From NCBI GenBank assembly GCA_045598285.1, contig JAZLLU010000022.1, forward strand, positions 7,366 through 71,365: DNA of 64,000 nucleotides. Direction: 5' to 3'. This DNA comes from RGIG5612 sp045598285. GTDB lineage: Bacteria > Bacillota > Clostridia > Lachnospirales > Lachnospiraceae. The position numbers and the translations under genes were made by a program. Positions 15,498 through 23,425 of this stretch are shown here, piece after piece. The first letter of the stretch is position 1; every line of letters starts with the position of its first letter. Below the pieces are notes generated by a model. The model saw only the letters and a program-made list of their open reading frames with translations. It made no database searches and was not told where the DNA came from.

Positions 15498-16766
15498 TTA
15501 ATTATTTGTATTTCTTATTATTTTTTTCTTAATATTAATAGCATCCTTAAAGCCTAATGCTTCGAGTTCTTTTGCTGATTCATTTAATGCTTTACCAAAG
15601 TTTTCTTTCATGTAGTCAAAATGTTCAAGTGCTATTGTCGTTCCTATTCCTATCTCTTTTGCGGCCATCTTAAACGATTCTTTATTAATGCTCTCTAAAG
15701 AGTATTCTCCTCCAATATTAATTGCCATATCTCTACTTGTGTTTTCGTAAATTACTGTACTAACAATATCATAAATTGGCGCAAGGCAAATTGATTTCAT
15801 GTCTTGCGAATATAACATCGAAAAGTTTTTTATATGGCAATCCATATTTCCAATAAGATAATCAAAAACAATTGCATCCCAAAGTTTTAATTGATCTCTT
15901 ATTGGATTTTCTGAATAATTTCTAAGTAGTTTCATCATTTGTGCCAAATAATTTTTAGGTGGTTTTTCATATTTATTTTCTGCATCAATTCCCATTGCCT
16001 GCGCAAAGTCTTCTTGATGAAGTCTTAACGGCATTTTCATTTTTGATACAACATTACATTCTTCAGAAAATTTTCTGTCATAACGCAATGTTGCAAATAG
16101 TATTTCAGAATCAGCAAAGCCTCCCATATTAACTATAAAACTATCAACAACATCTATCCCCAGTTTTTTTGCTGCAAGCATACAAAGTTGCTCATTAGTA
16201 ACAATACCATTCATCCTAACATGACTCTGCTTTACAATATGGGTACTTGATGCATTGCCTTTTGGCAAATACCAGCCATTATTTTTGCTATTATAATAGA
16301 GTCCTACTTTACCGCTTGCTCCCGTTAAAGAAAGGTGTGCCTTTGTAATTAAATCCGCAGATTTGGATGCCCCTTCTTTCGCTAAAGCTTTTACCTGTTT
16401 AATGCTAAGCTTTTCATATGCACATGTTTCGTCAACACTTTCAATTTCATTTACTAGTTTTATTGCCCCAAGACATTCTCTGCCTAACGCAGAAAGAATA
16501 TGCAAATAATCTTTTTCATCTGTCCTTAAATACTGGGCCACAGTTTTTCTTGTAAATCCTTCCGGAAGCAATCCTTCAAAAAAGGCCTTTGTTTTTTCAG
16601 ACGAAAACGGTTCTGATTGAAAAGGCATGCTTAACGAAATCGGAAGTGAGGCTGTTTCTATATAACTTTGAGAATATTGAAATGATGCATCTTTTTCAGA
16701 TTTACCAGTAATATCGCCTACATGATTATATTCACCATTTATTTCAATATAAACTTTCAGTTTCAT
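15498..16766 (-). CDS. hipA: HipA-family Ser/Thr kinase toxin
   Basis: 422 residues with HipA landmarks in order: an N-terminal subdomain (PISLSMPFQSEPFSSEKTKAFFEGLLPEG), the P-loop-like SLTGASGKVGLYY, the QEDFAQAMG segment, the catalytic loop FDYLIGNMDCHIKNFS with its Asp, and the metal-binding LAPIYDIVST. In E. coli HipA phosphorylates glutamyl-tRNA synthetase and induces dormancy. All catalytic elements look intact. The start codon overlaps the hipB stop by one base, so the two are translationally coupled. Confidence 0.9.
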   Translation of the reverse strand: MKLKVYIEINGEYNHVGDITGKSEKDASFQYSQSYIETASLPISLSMPFQSEPFSSEKTKAFFEGLLPEGFTRKTVAQYLRTDEKDYLHILSALGRECLGAIKLVNEIESVDETCAYEKLSIKQVKALAKEGASKSADLITKAHLSLTGASGKVGLYYNSKNNGWYLPKGNASSTHIVKQSHVRMNGIVTNEQLCMLAAKKLGIDVVDSFIVNMGGFADSEILFATLRYDRKFSEECNVVSKMKMPLRLHQEDFAQAMGIDAENKYEKPPKNYLAQMMKLLRNYSENPIRDQLKLWDAIVFDYLIGNMDCHIKNFSMLYSQDMKSICLAPIYDIVSTVIYENTSRDMAINIGGEYSLESINKESFKMAAKEIGIGTTIALEHFDYMKENFGKALNESAKELEALGFKDAINIKKKIIRNTNN

Positions 16767-16981
16767 TAATGCCCTCTCTTATTTATTTCAAAATCAAGCC
16801 CTAATATATTTGCTAAACAAAGAACTTTTTCAAATTCCACTGTTTTTTTTCCATTTTCAACATCAGAAATAAAGCTTACACTAAACCCGCTAAATTTAGA
16901 AAGGTATGCCTGCGTATATTTTAATTCTCTTCTTCGTTGCTTTATCGTTTTCCCCAAATCATTTGTATCACAAATCTTCAT
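16766..16981 (-). CDS. hipB: HipB-like XRE antitoxin
   Basis: 71 residues forming one XRE helix-turn-helix: LGKTIKQRRRELKYTQAYLSKFSG and SVSFISDVENGKKTVEFEKVLCLANILGLDFEI. Size and position directly before hipA identify it as the antitoxin and repressor. I place the start at 16981 (GGGAAG upstream) and not at the in-frame ATG at 17008, because the intervening stretch holds one of the putative operator sites. Confidence 0.85.
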   Translation of the reverse strand: MKICDTNDLGKTIKQRRRELKYTQAYLSKFSGFSVSFISDVENGKKTVEFEKVLCLANILGLDFEINKRGH

Positions 16982-16995
16982 AAATGCTTCCCTTC

Positions 16996-17082
16996 GCCGT
17001 ACGAACAAATATCGGCATTTTTATAAAAATAAGCCGAACGGCTAATATTTGCAGTATTTACTATAAACTTAGTCGTACGGCT
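16996..17082 (-). promoter_or_regulatory. Three operator-like sites upstream of hipBA
   Basis: GCCGTACGA (16996-17004), AGCCGAACGGCT (17032-17043) and TCGTACGGCT (17073-17082) share the core CCGTACG/CGTACGG. The outer two are inverted relative to each other and the middle one is a near-perfect palindrome. The spacing suits cooperative HipB repression. Confidence 0.6.
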
Positions 17083-17168
17083 TTGTCAAGTCGAATAACT
17101 ACTCTTATTTTATTTTTCTTATTCAACTGACAAAATCTTTACTCTGTTTCAAGTCAATAAAATATTTC

Positions 17169-17969
17169 TTATTCTTCTATTGGAAGCCAGACTTCAAAGT
17201 AACCCGTGAGTTTGTTGCCGTCGAGGACGGAACATATAAGCGTTCCGTAGGCTCTGCCGCAAGGCTTTAGATTGTTTTGTTTTGCATATTTATACATAAA
17301 GTCGATATGTTTAGGCGAGAACGCATTCTTTCCAGAGCTCTTAAATGCTGAGTGAATCGTTCTTACTCCGGTTCTTTTCTTTATCGGTTCTTTAACCTTG
17401 ATTTTAAATTCTTCTACATACTTTGGCTGAAGTGAAAATCCCCATGAGTAATCTTCACTGGACTCAGGATTTTCGGCAACCTCAAAATATCTTTCCGAAA
17501 GAGGCATGAACTTAATCCAATCTTTTGTAACCTTCTCTAAGCGTGAATCCTTTTCATAATCCGAGTTATGTCTATTTAGATAGTAGATCATATCTGGTCC
17601 TTTTGCGATTTCACATTTATCAAAAAGCTTCATAACTTTTTTTAGCGAAGCTTTCTGGCTTTTTATTCTTTCTAAAAGAAGTGCTTTTTTGTGGAGTTCT
17701 GCTTCCATAGCATCTTCCATAGCATCAAACCTTTCCATCAAACTATCGTAAGTGCTCTCCCACTCAATCTTAACTATTTCATCTATGCTAAAGCCATAGT
17801 TTTTATACCATACGCAGTCAATTAAAAAGTTTATGTCCCATGCATCGTAATAGCGATACCCATTGACTGGGTTTTTCTTTGGTGTGATAATACCCTTCTC
17901 TTCATAATATCTTATAAGGTCTGTAGAAACCCCGACAATCTTAGAAACTTCCCCAATTTTATATTCCAT
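17169..17969 (-). CDS. MerR-family regulator, probable activator of the trihydroxybenzene operons
   Basis: 266 residues. The N-terminal MerR winged helix is clear (YKIGEVSKIVGVSTDLIRYYEEKGIITP, then NGYRYYDAWDINFLIDC), a coiled coil follows (about 80-125), and the C-terminal half resembles a GyrI/BmrR-type ligand domain ending GTLICSVLDGNKLTGYFEVWLPIEE. It diverges from the cyclase gene across a promoter with a MerR dyad in a 19-bp spacer; the same dyad controls athLS. The simplest reading is a local activator that senses an aromatic or ring-opened intermediate and switches on both operons. Confidence 0.85.
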   Translation of the reverse strand: MEYKIGEVSKIVGVSTDLIRYYEEKGIITPKKNPVNGYRYYDAWDINFLIDCVWYKNYGFSIDEIVKIEWESTYDSLMERFDAMEDAMEAELHKKALLLERIKSQKASLKKVMKLFDKCEIAKGPDMIYYLNRHNSDYEKDSRLEKVTKDWIKFMPLSERYFEVAENPESSEDYSWGFSLQPKYVEEFKIKVKEPIKKRTGVRTIHSAFKSSGKNAFSPKHIDFMYKYAKQNNLKPCGRAYGTLICSVLDGNKLTGYFEVWLPIEE

Positions 17970-18006
17970 AATTTTTCCTCCTCTTATATAATAGGAAAAA
18001 AGATTC

Positions 18007-18049
18007 TTGACCTTGGAATAGTTCCAAGGTTTACAATTACATTGTAAAC
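18007..18049 (+). promoter_or_regulatory. MerR-type promoter of the second catabolic operon, with an extra dyad
   Basis: TTGACC (18007-18012) and TACAAT (18032-18037) are 19 bp apart, and ACCTTGGAA-N3-TTCCAAGGT occupies 18010-18030, as at 7425. Immediately downstream GTTTACAAT-N3-ATTGTAAAC (18029-18049) is a second perfect 9+3+9 palindrome across the -10 and likely start site. Confidence 0.85.
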
Positions 18050-18117
18050 TATTTTGGGAAATTTGTCTTTCCCTTATAAAAAAATATTTTTTTATATCTT
18101 AAAAGGAGGATTTTACA

Positions 18118-19050
18118 ATGGCTTACATGCCCCTTAACAAGGACGAGTTTTATCTCGAAACCGAAAAAATGACAAAAATTTGGGACCTCAGCCAACCATG
18201 GGGCTGGGATACACCACTTTGGCCATTCCCAGGTGCACGTTCAGACCTTAACTTCCCACGTGGACAGTATCTTGAGAGATTCCATAAGAGAACTTGTACA
18301 TACACAGGTACTCTTCATGCTGCAACTCACTGTGATGCTCCTAACCACACACTTCATGAAGAAGAAGTTGACCGTGAGCGTTATGGCTACACACTTTCAG
18401 AACTTCGTCTTGAGCATGCTATAGGTACTGGCGTTATCGTTGACCTTACATGGATGTATGACGAATTTGAAAAAGCATTCAATGCTGCAGGCGGAGACCC
18501 AGCTAAGATGGGTGAATTCGCTGAAGTTCCTGGTAAGAAAGGTGCTATTTGGCACATCATCACACCTGAAGACGTTCAGGCAGCTCTTGACAAAGATGGC
18601 CTTGAGATTCGCCCTAACGACTGGGTAGTTCTTAACACAGGTTTCCATCGTTATTGGAGAAAAAATAACGACAAATACTTTAACTATTATGCTGGTAATG
18701 GCCCAGAACTTGCTAAATGGCTTATGTTCGAAAAGAAAGTTAAAGGCGTTGCAGGTACATACGGCGCTTCTGACTCTCCAGTATGGCATTGCCCAGTTAA
18801 AGAACAAATGCCTTGGCTTTACAACAACTATAAACTTGCTACAGGCCGCGACATCGACGTAGATTATCCTGACTATGAGCCATGTCATCGTCTCTTTGGA
18901 CAACATGGTGTTATGGCAGTTGAAAACGCTGGTGGCGACGTTGACGAAGTAACAGGTAAACGTATGATTATCGCTGCATTCCCATTCCGTTGCGAAGCAG
19001 CTGATGGTGGTATGGTTCGTTTAGTAGCTTGGGAAGAAGGTTCTTTCTAA
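18118..19050 (+). CDS. Cyclase-family metal hydrolase, probable dihydrophloroglucinol cyclohydrolase
   Basis: 310 residues of the cyclase family (kynurenine formamidase type). The metal-binding motif HxGTHxDxPxH appears at residues 67-77 as LHAATHCDAPNH (Gly replaced by Ala), with a further GVIVDLTWMYDE and NDWVVLNTGFHRYW as in the family. It is longer than kynurenine formamidases. In phloroglucinol degraders a cyclase-family enzyme opens dihydrophloroglucinol to 3-hydroxy-5-oxohexanoate; the gene order SDR, cyclase, dehydrogenase, BKACE supports that. AGGAGG lies just before the ATG. First gene of the second operon. Confidence 0.85.
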   Translation: MAYMPLNKDEFYLETEKMTKIWDLSQPWGWDTPLWPFPGARSDLNFPRGQYLERFHKRTCTYTGTLHAATHCDAPNHTLHEEEVDRERYGYTLSELRLEHAIGTGVIVDLTWMYDEFEKAFNAAGGDPAKMGEFAEVPGKKGAIWHIITPEDVQAALDKDGLEIRPNDWVVLNTGFHRYWRKNNDKYFNYYAGNGPELAKWLMFEKKVKGVAGTYGASDSPVWHCPVKEQMPWLYNNYKLATGRDIDVDYPDYEPCHRLFGQHGVMAVENAGGDVDEVTGKRMIIAAFPFRCEAADGGMVRLVAWEEGSF

Positions 19051-19061
19051 TTAACAAAATA

Positions 19062-19091
19062 TGTCACTGTGGCCTAAGGGCTGCAGTGACA
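19062..19091 (+). other. Intercistronic hairpin between cyclase and dehydrogenase genes
   Basis: TGTCACTG and CAGTGACA form an 8-bp stem that extends inward through GGCC/GGGCT pairing. No U-tract follows. It resembles in position the hairpins at 10975 and 21048. Confidence 0.55.
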
Positions 19092-19115
19092 AAATAATTT
19101 CGAGGGAAAATAATC

Positions 19116-20078
19116 ATGAAAACACTTGATGATATCAAAAAAGTTGCAGTGCTCGGCGCTGGTACAATGGGCCCTGGCATTGCTCAAATGTTCGCTATTG
19201 GCGGATGTAATGTAACTGTTTGGACACGTAGTGAAGAAACTTCTGCAAAGGCTGCTGAAACTCTTCACAAAAGTTTAGTAACTTTTTCAGAGGAAGACTT
19301 AATCGGCAAAGACGAAGTTGAGCCTATCTTCGCACGTGTTACTTTCACTAACACATTAAAAGATGCTGTTGATGGAGCTGACTTCATCATGGAAACAATC
19401 GTTGAAAAGAAAGAAGCTAAAGAAGAACTTTATGCTCAGCTCGATGAACTTGCTAGTGAAGATTGTATCTTAGCATCTAACACATCAGGTCTTAACGTAT
19501 TCGAGATTATGCCTGAGCGTCGTCTTAAACAAATGGTTATCGCTCATTGGTATGCTCCAGCTCAGCTTATTCCACTTGTAGAAGTTGTTAAAGCTGAAGC
19601 TGCTCCACAAGAAGCAGCAGACGTTACAGTTGCTCTTTTAGAGAAATGCGGAAAGACTCCAGTTCTTATGAAAAAATTTATCCGTGGTTATATCGCAAAC
19701 CGTATGCAGATGTGCATCAACCAGGAACTTTTCTTCCTTCTTGATAACGGATATTGTACTCCTGAAGATATCGATAAAGCTGTTAAGGCAAGCTTTATCC
19801 CTCGTGCAGTTGTTTTAGGTCTTTGCAAGAGAGCTGACTTTGGCGGCCTAGACATGACAGCTAACAACTACCGTAACAAGAGTTACACAATGCCTCCAGA
19901 AGTTGATATGCCTAAGACTCTTCAAGAGCATCTCGACAAAAATGAACTTGGTCTTAAGACTGGAAAAGGATTCTACGATTACACAGATTGTGATAAACAA
20001 GAACTTCTTGCAAAACGTGATAAACAACTTTTCGAAGTTTTCAAACTTGCTAAGAAATTCATGGATGATCCAGTTTAA
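19116..20078 (+). CDS. 3-hydroxyacyl-CoA-dehydrogenase-family enzyme, probable 3-hydroxy-5-oxohexanoate dehydrogenase
   Basis: 320 residues. The Rossmann motif GAGTMGPGIAQ (14-24) binds NAD; FIMETIVEKKEAKEELYAQLDELA and SNTSGLNV are the family mid-domain, and AHWYAPAQLIPLVEVV carries the catalytic-region His. The C-terminal domain has KTGKGFYDY as in FadB-like dehydrogenases. In this operon it should oxidise (S)-3-hydroxy-5-oxohexanoate to 3,5-dioxohexanoate (triacetate), making NADH to balance the NADPH used by the ring reductase. A role on a CoA ester cannot be excluded by sequence. Confidence 0.83.
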   Translation: MKTLDDIKKVAVLGAGTMGPGIAQMFAIGGCNVTVWTRSEETSAKAAETLHKSLVTFSEEDLIGKDEVEPIFARVTFTNTLKDAVDGADFIMETIVEKKEAKEELYAQLDELASEDCILASNTSGLNVFEIMPERRLKQMVIAHWYAPAQLIPLVEVVKAEAAPQEAADVTVALLEKCGKTPVLMKKFIRGYIANRMQMCINQELFFLLDNGYCTPEDIDKAVKASFIPRAVVLGLCKRADFGGLDMTANNYRNKSYTMPPEVDMPKTLQEHLDKNELGLKTGKGFYDYTDCDKQELLAKRDKQLFEVFKLAKKFMDDPV

Positions 20079-20104
20079 TCATAAAAGAAAGGAACTTTTA
20101 TAAA

Positions 20105-21031
20105 ATGTCAAAAACAAACAAAGTTATGATTCAATGCTGTATGTGTGGTGCTGGCACAAAGAAGTCCCAAGCTCCTACAGTTCCATACAATGCAGAAGAA
20201 CTTGCTGAGCAGGTTGTAGCAGTTGCTAAAGCTGGTGCTTCAATCGTTCATATTCATGTTCGCGAGGATAAAGAAGTTGATGGCGAAATGCAAATCGGCT
20301 ACAAGTCAATGAGCCTTCAAAAATTTACTGACGCTGTTGAAGCTTGCCGTAAGGCTTGCGCTGAAGCTGGCGTTGACGTAATCATCAACTTAACTACATC
20401 AGGCGGCGAGTACGAAGATGTTAAACGTATTCAACATCTTAGCGCTCTTCATCCTGAAATGTGCTCTTTTGACCCTAACACAATTAACTGGTCAAATAGC
20501 TACATCTTCGAAAACAGCCCACGTTTCCTTAACAAATTAGCTCAGGAAGTTGTTAAAGAAGACGTTAAACCTGAGTTTGAAGTTTTCGATACAGGTCATA
20601 TCGATTCTGTAATGTACTATGTTAACAAGTGGAACATCCCACAACCTCCACACATCCAATTCATTATGGGCGTTGGCGGTTCTATGCCTGGTACAACTCA
20701 AAACCTTAGCTTCTTAGTTGACAAACTTCCTGAAGGCGCTACATGGTCAGTATCAGGAATCGGTAAAGCTCATGTTCCTATGATGCTTGCTGGTCTTGCT
20801 CTTGGATGTGATGGTCTTCGTGTTGGTCTTGAAGACAACGTAATGTTTGGAAAAGACGCTGATGGAAACAAGATTATTGCTACAAACGAAATGCTCGTTA
20901 AACGTGCTGTTGAACTTTGTAAACTTGCAGGTCGCGAAATCGCAACTGCACAGGAAGCTCGTGAAATTTTAGGCATCAAACGTAACTGCTTAAAAGACGA
21001 GAAAACTCTTCCTACAACATACACAGACTAA
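20105..21031 (+). CDS. BKACE (DUF849) enzyme, probable triacetate acetoacetate-lyase
   Basis: 308 residues of the beta-keto acid cleavage family. Zinc ligands His49 and His51 are in IVHIHVRE; GVGGSMPGTTQNLSFLV and the C-terminal LRVGLEDNVMFGK (acidic ligand) complete the pattern. BKACE enzymes condense acetyl-CoA with a beta-keto acid and release acetoacetate plus a new acyl-CoA. For 3,5-dioxohexanoate the products are acetoacetate and acetoacetyl-CoA, exactly the substrates of the CoA-transferase and thiolase in the cluster. Lies 26 bp after the dehydrogenase. Confidence 0.88.
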   Translation: MSKTNKVMIQCCMCGAGTKKSQAPTVPYNAEELAEQVVAVAKAGASIVHIHVREDKEVDGEMQIGYKSMSLQKFTDAVEACRKACAEAGVDVIINLTTSGGEYEDVKRIQHLSALHPEMCSFDPNTINWSNSYIFENSPRFLNKLAQEVVKEDVKPEFEVFDTGHIDSVMYYVNKWNIPQPPHIQFIMGVGGSMPGTTQNLSFLVDKLPEGATWSVSGIGKAHVPMMLAGLALGCDGLRVGLEDNVMFGKDADGNKIIATNEMLVKRAVELCKLAGREIATAQEAREILGIKRNCLKDEKTLPTTYTD

Positions 21032-21047
21032 TTAAACTCTAAAAAAA

Positions 21048-21071
21048 GGCTTCCCGCTTAGGCGGGGAGCC
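21048..21071 (+). other. Intercistronic hairpin before the CoA-transferase genes
   Basis: GGCTTCCCGC and GCGGGGAGCC form a 10-bp stem with one T-G pair and a 4-base loop. It lies between the BKACE stop and the CoA-transferase ribosome site and lacks a U-tract. Confidence 0.6.
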
Positions 21072-21094
21072 GCCAACAAAGAAAGAGGTTAAAA

Positions 21095-21811
21095 ATGAAA
21101 AACAAAATTGTAAGCCTCGAAGAGGCAGTAAAAAAAGTTGAAAGTGGTATGACACTTCTACTCCCTGGTTTCGTTAACGTAGGTGTTGCTGAAACTCTTA
21201 TTGAAGCTGTCATCGATAAAGGTTGTAAAGACCTTAACGTTATTTCGAATAATACTAGTGTGCGTGGCCAAGGAATTGGAAAACTCGTACATGCTAATCT
21301 TATAAACCATATCACATGTTCTCATATCGGCAGCAACACCGAAACAGTTGAAAAAGCTGTTGCTGGCGAAATTAATATTACTTTCACACCACAAGGCACT
21401 CTTTGTGAAAGAGTTCGTGCTGGCGGTGCTGGAATTGGTGGCGTACTTACACCTACTGGCGTTGGTACCCCTATGGAAGAAGGAAAGCAAATCCTTGAGT
21501 GGGATGAAGCTAAGGGCGAATATAAATTCGTAAAAGGCGATGATCCTGAAAATGGAAAACGTTTCCTTCTTGAAACTCCACTTCGTGGTGATGTTGCTCT
21601 TATCCATGCTTGGAAAGCAGATCCTATGGGTAACGTTGTTTACCACAGAACAGCTCGTAACTTCAACCAAATCTTCGCTACAGCTGCTGACTTTGTTATT
21701 GTAGAAGCAGAAGAAATCGTTGAAAACGTTGGCGATTTAGACCCAGATGAAATCATGACTCCTGGTGCACTCGTTGATATGGTTGTTCAAGCTAAAAAGG
21801 AGGTAGAATAA
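21095..21811 (+). CDS. Acetoacetate-type CoA-transferase, subunit A
   Basis: 238 residues of family I CoA-transferase alpha subunits: LPGFVNVGVAETLIEAVIDKG at the start, TPQGTLCERVRAGGAGIGGVLTPTGVGT in the middle and DPMGNVVYHRTARNFN later, all standard. Together with subunit B it should move CoA from acetyl-CoA (or another donor) to the acetoacetate released by BKACE. AGAGG precedes the ATG. Its stop overlaps the start of subunit B (ATGA type, shared base at 21811), so the subunits are coupled. Confidence 0.9.
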   Translation: MKNKIVSLEEAVKKVESGMTLLLPGFVNVGVAETLIEAVIDKGCKDLNVISNNTSVRGQGIGKLVHANLINHITCSHIGSNTETVEKAVAGEINITFTPQGTLCERVRAGGAGIGGVLTPTGVGTPMEEGKQILEWDEAKGEYKFVKGDDPENGKRFLLETPLRGDVALIHAWKADPMGNVVYHRTARNFNQIFATAADFVIVEAEEIVENVGDLDPDEIMTPGALVDMVVQAKKEVE

Positions 21812-22464
21812 TGACTGGTAAAGAATTTATGGCTTGCCGTGCAGCAAAATTTTTCAAAGACGGTGACCTTATAAACTTAGGTATTGGTGTACCTACTATG
21901 TGTCTTGACTATATTCCTGAAGATATTGATGTTTGGGTACAATCTGAAAACGGTGTTATCGGTTTAATCGGTGCTCCTGAAGAAGGCGAATACTCAGACC
22001 CTGATGTTGTTGATGCAGGCGGAAAAGTTTCTAAGTTAAGAACTGGTGGCTGCTGCTTCGATAGTTTCACATCATTTGGTTATATCCGTGGTGGTCACGT
22101 TGATATCACTGTTTTAGGTGCTTACGAAGTTGACGAAAAAGGAAGCCTTGCAAACTGGATGATTCCTGGCGCAACATGTGCCGGCATGGGCGGAGCTATG
22201 GACCTTGTTACAGGCGCTAAAACAACAATCGTTTTAATGCACCATTGTGTAAAGGACGGAACTCCAAAGATTGTTAAAAAGACTGATCTTCCTCTTACAG
22301 GAAAATGCGTTGCGGACTATATCGTAACCGAATACGCTGTTATTCATGTAACGAAAGAAGGTTTAGTTCTCGAAGAGATTGCTCCTACAACAACAGTAGA
22401 AGAAGTTGTTGCTATGACAGGTGCCGACCTTATTATTCCTGAACATGTAGGATATATGGCTTAA
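21811..22464 (+). CDS. Acetoacetate-type CoA-transferase, subunit B
   Basis: 217 residues. The catalytic glutamate is Glu46 in the classic VQSENGVIGLIG; LINLGIGVPTM and GGAMDLVTGAKTTIVLMHHC are family signatures. It completes the heteromeric enzyme with the upstream gene. Last gene of the second catabolic operon, followed by a terminator at 22580. GGAGG occurs at the end of subunit A, serving this start. Confidence 0.92.
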   Translation: MTGKEFMACRAAKFFKDGDLINLGIGVPTMCLDYIPEDIDVWVQSENGVIGLIGAPEEGEYSDPDVVDAGGKVSKLRTGGCCFDSFTSFGYIRGGHVDITVLGAYEVDEKGSLANWMIPGATCAGMGGAMDLVTGAKTTIVLMHHCVKDGTPKIVKKTDLPLTGKCVADYIVTEYAVIHVTKEGLVLEEIAPTTTVEEVVAMTGADLIIPEHVGYMA

Positions 22465-22579
22465 TCCCTTTGATACGGATATTATGGCCTTAACTGGCCA
22501 TCTATCATATACGATGTCAAGTTCTACGTTGGGATGAAAATGTACTGACTTACATCGAAAATTTGCATTAAGAATATAG

Positions 22580-22607
22580 AAAACTGCCACCAAACGGTGG
22601 CAGTTTT
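22580..22607. terminator. Terminator after the CoA-transferase operon
   Basis: AAAACTGCCACC and GGTGGCAGTTTT form a 12-bp symmetric stem with an AAAC loop. It can end both the catabolic operon (plus) and the hicAB genes (minus). Confidence 0.8.
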
Positions 22608-22612
22608 CGTAT

Positions 22613-22951
22613 TTATACTTGATTAATAAATCCGGTTAATGCTAATTCCACAATAGAATTCAGTGACTTCTTTTTCTCCTGCGCATATATTGCAACTTTT
22701 TTATGCAGTTCGGGCGTTATCCTAATATTGAAAGTTCCTTTATATGCCCGTTCTGGTTTAATTCCTCGTTCTTCACATAGATTTAAATAATCATCAACTG
22801 CTGTATGAAAATCCTTTATTAGTTGCTTCGCATTTTCACCCTCATACGAAATTAACGATTTGATTCCTTGCACTTTACCAAAGAAAACCCCATCTGCTTC
22901 TGAAAATTCAATATTTCCAATATACCCCTTATATTCAATAATATTACTCAT
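22613..22951 (-). CDS. hicB: HicB-family antitoxin
   Basis: 112 residues from the ATG at 22951, which has AGGAGGG 8 bases upstream; an ATG 7 codons earlier does not. The N-terminus is the partial RNase H-like HicB fold (YKGYIGNIEFSEADGVFFGKVQGI) and the C-terminus a ribbon-helix-helix (GTFNIRITPELHKKVAIYAQEKKKSLNSIVELAL). It overlaps the toxin gene by 8 bp, toxin first, as is common for hicAB. Confidence 0.88.
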   Translation of the reverse strand: MSNIIEYKGYIGNIEFSEADGVFFGKVQGIKSLISYEGENAKQLIKDFHTAVDDYLNLCEERGIKPERAYKGTFNIRITPELHKKVAIYAQEKKKSLNSIVELALTGFINQV

Positions 22952-23204
22952 TCCAAAATCCCTCCTGCTCAAAATAATTATGTAAATCTTTTATAACATA
23001 TTCCTTCAATTCTTTTGACGGATGTGGCCTATGCAATAATATGTCACTATGATTTTTATGTGTAAACCTCACACGCGAACCACTAGTCTTCCCTTGATTA
23101 TTTTGTTCAAATCCATAATGCTCTAATAAAGTAATAATTTCCTGAAATGAAATATTCTTATTACAGTTTTTCAATTTATCTTCTATTACTTTCCAACGTG
23201 CCAT
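22944..23204 (-). CDS. hicA: HicA-family toxin
   Basis: 86 residues from the ATG at 23204 (AGGAGG 5 bases upstream); an in-frame ATG at 23246 lacks a ribosome site. The dsRBD-like HicA core is present but slightly extended: SFQEIITLLEHYGFEQNN, GSRVRFTHKN and LLHRPHPSKELKEYVIKDLHNYFEQEGF. HicA toxins cleave mRNA using a conserved His in this region. It precedes and overlaps hicB. The pair has its own transcript, convergent with the CoA-transferase genes. Confidence 0.83.
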   Translation of the reverse strand: MARWKVIEDKLKNCNKNISFQEIITLLEHYGFEQNNQGKTSGSRVRFTHKNHSDILLHRPHPSKELKEYVIKDLHNYFEQEGFWNE

Positions 23205-23425
23205 TAATGCCTCCTTTATAATATAATTTACAATTTGATATTGCAACTATTTTTGATACCAAAATTTTAAAAAATAATATTCAAAAACTTTTTCCTTTAT
23301 TAATCATGAAAATAAGCAGAATCTGCTAGAAAACACGCGAAATCGCTCCGTGTACGAACGTACCTTAATAATATAATAGATTCTAAAAACTATATCAATA
23401 TAAAAAATAAATCTCTTTTCAACAA

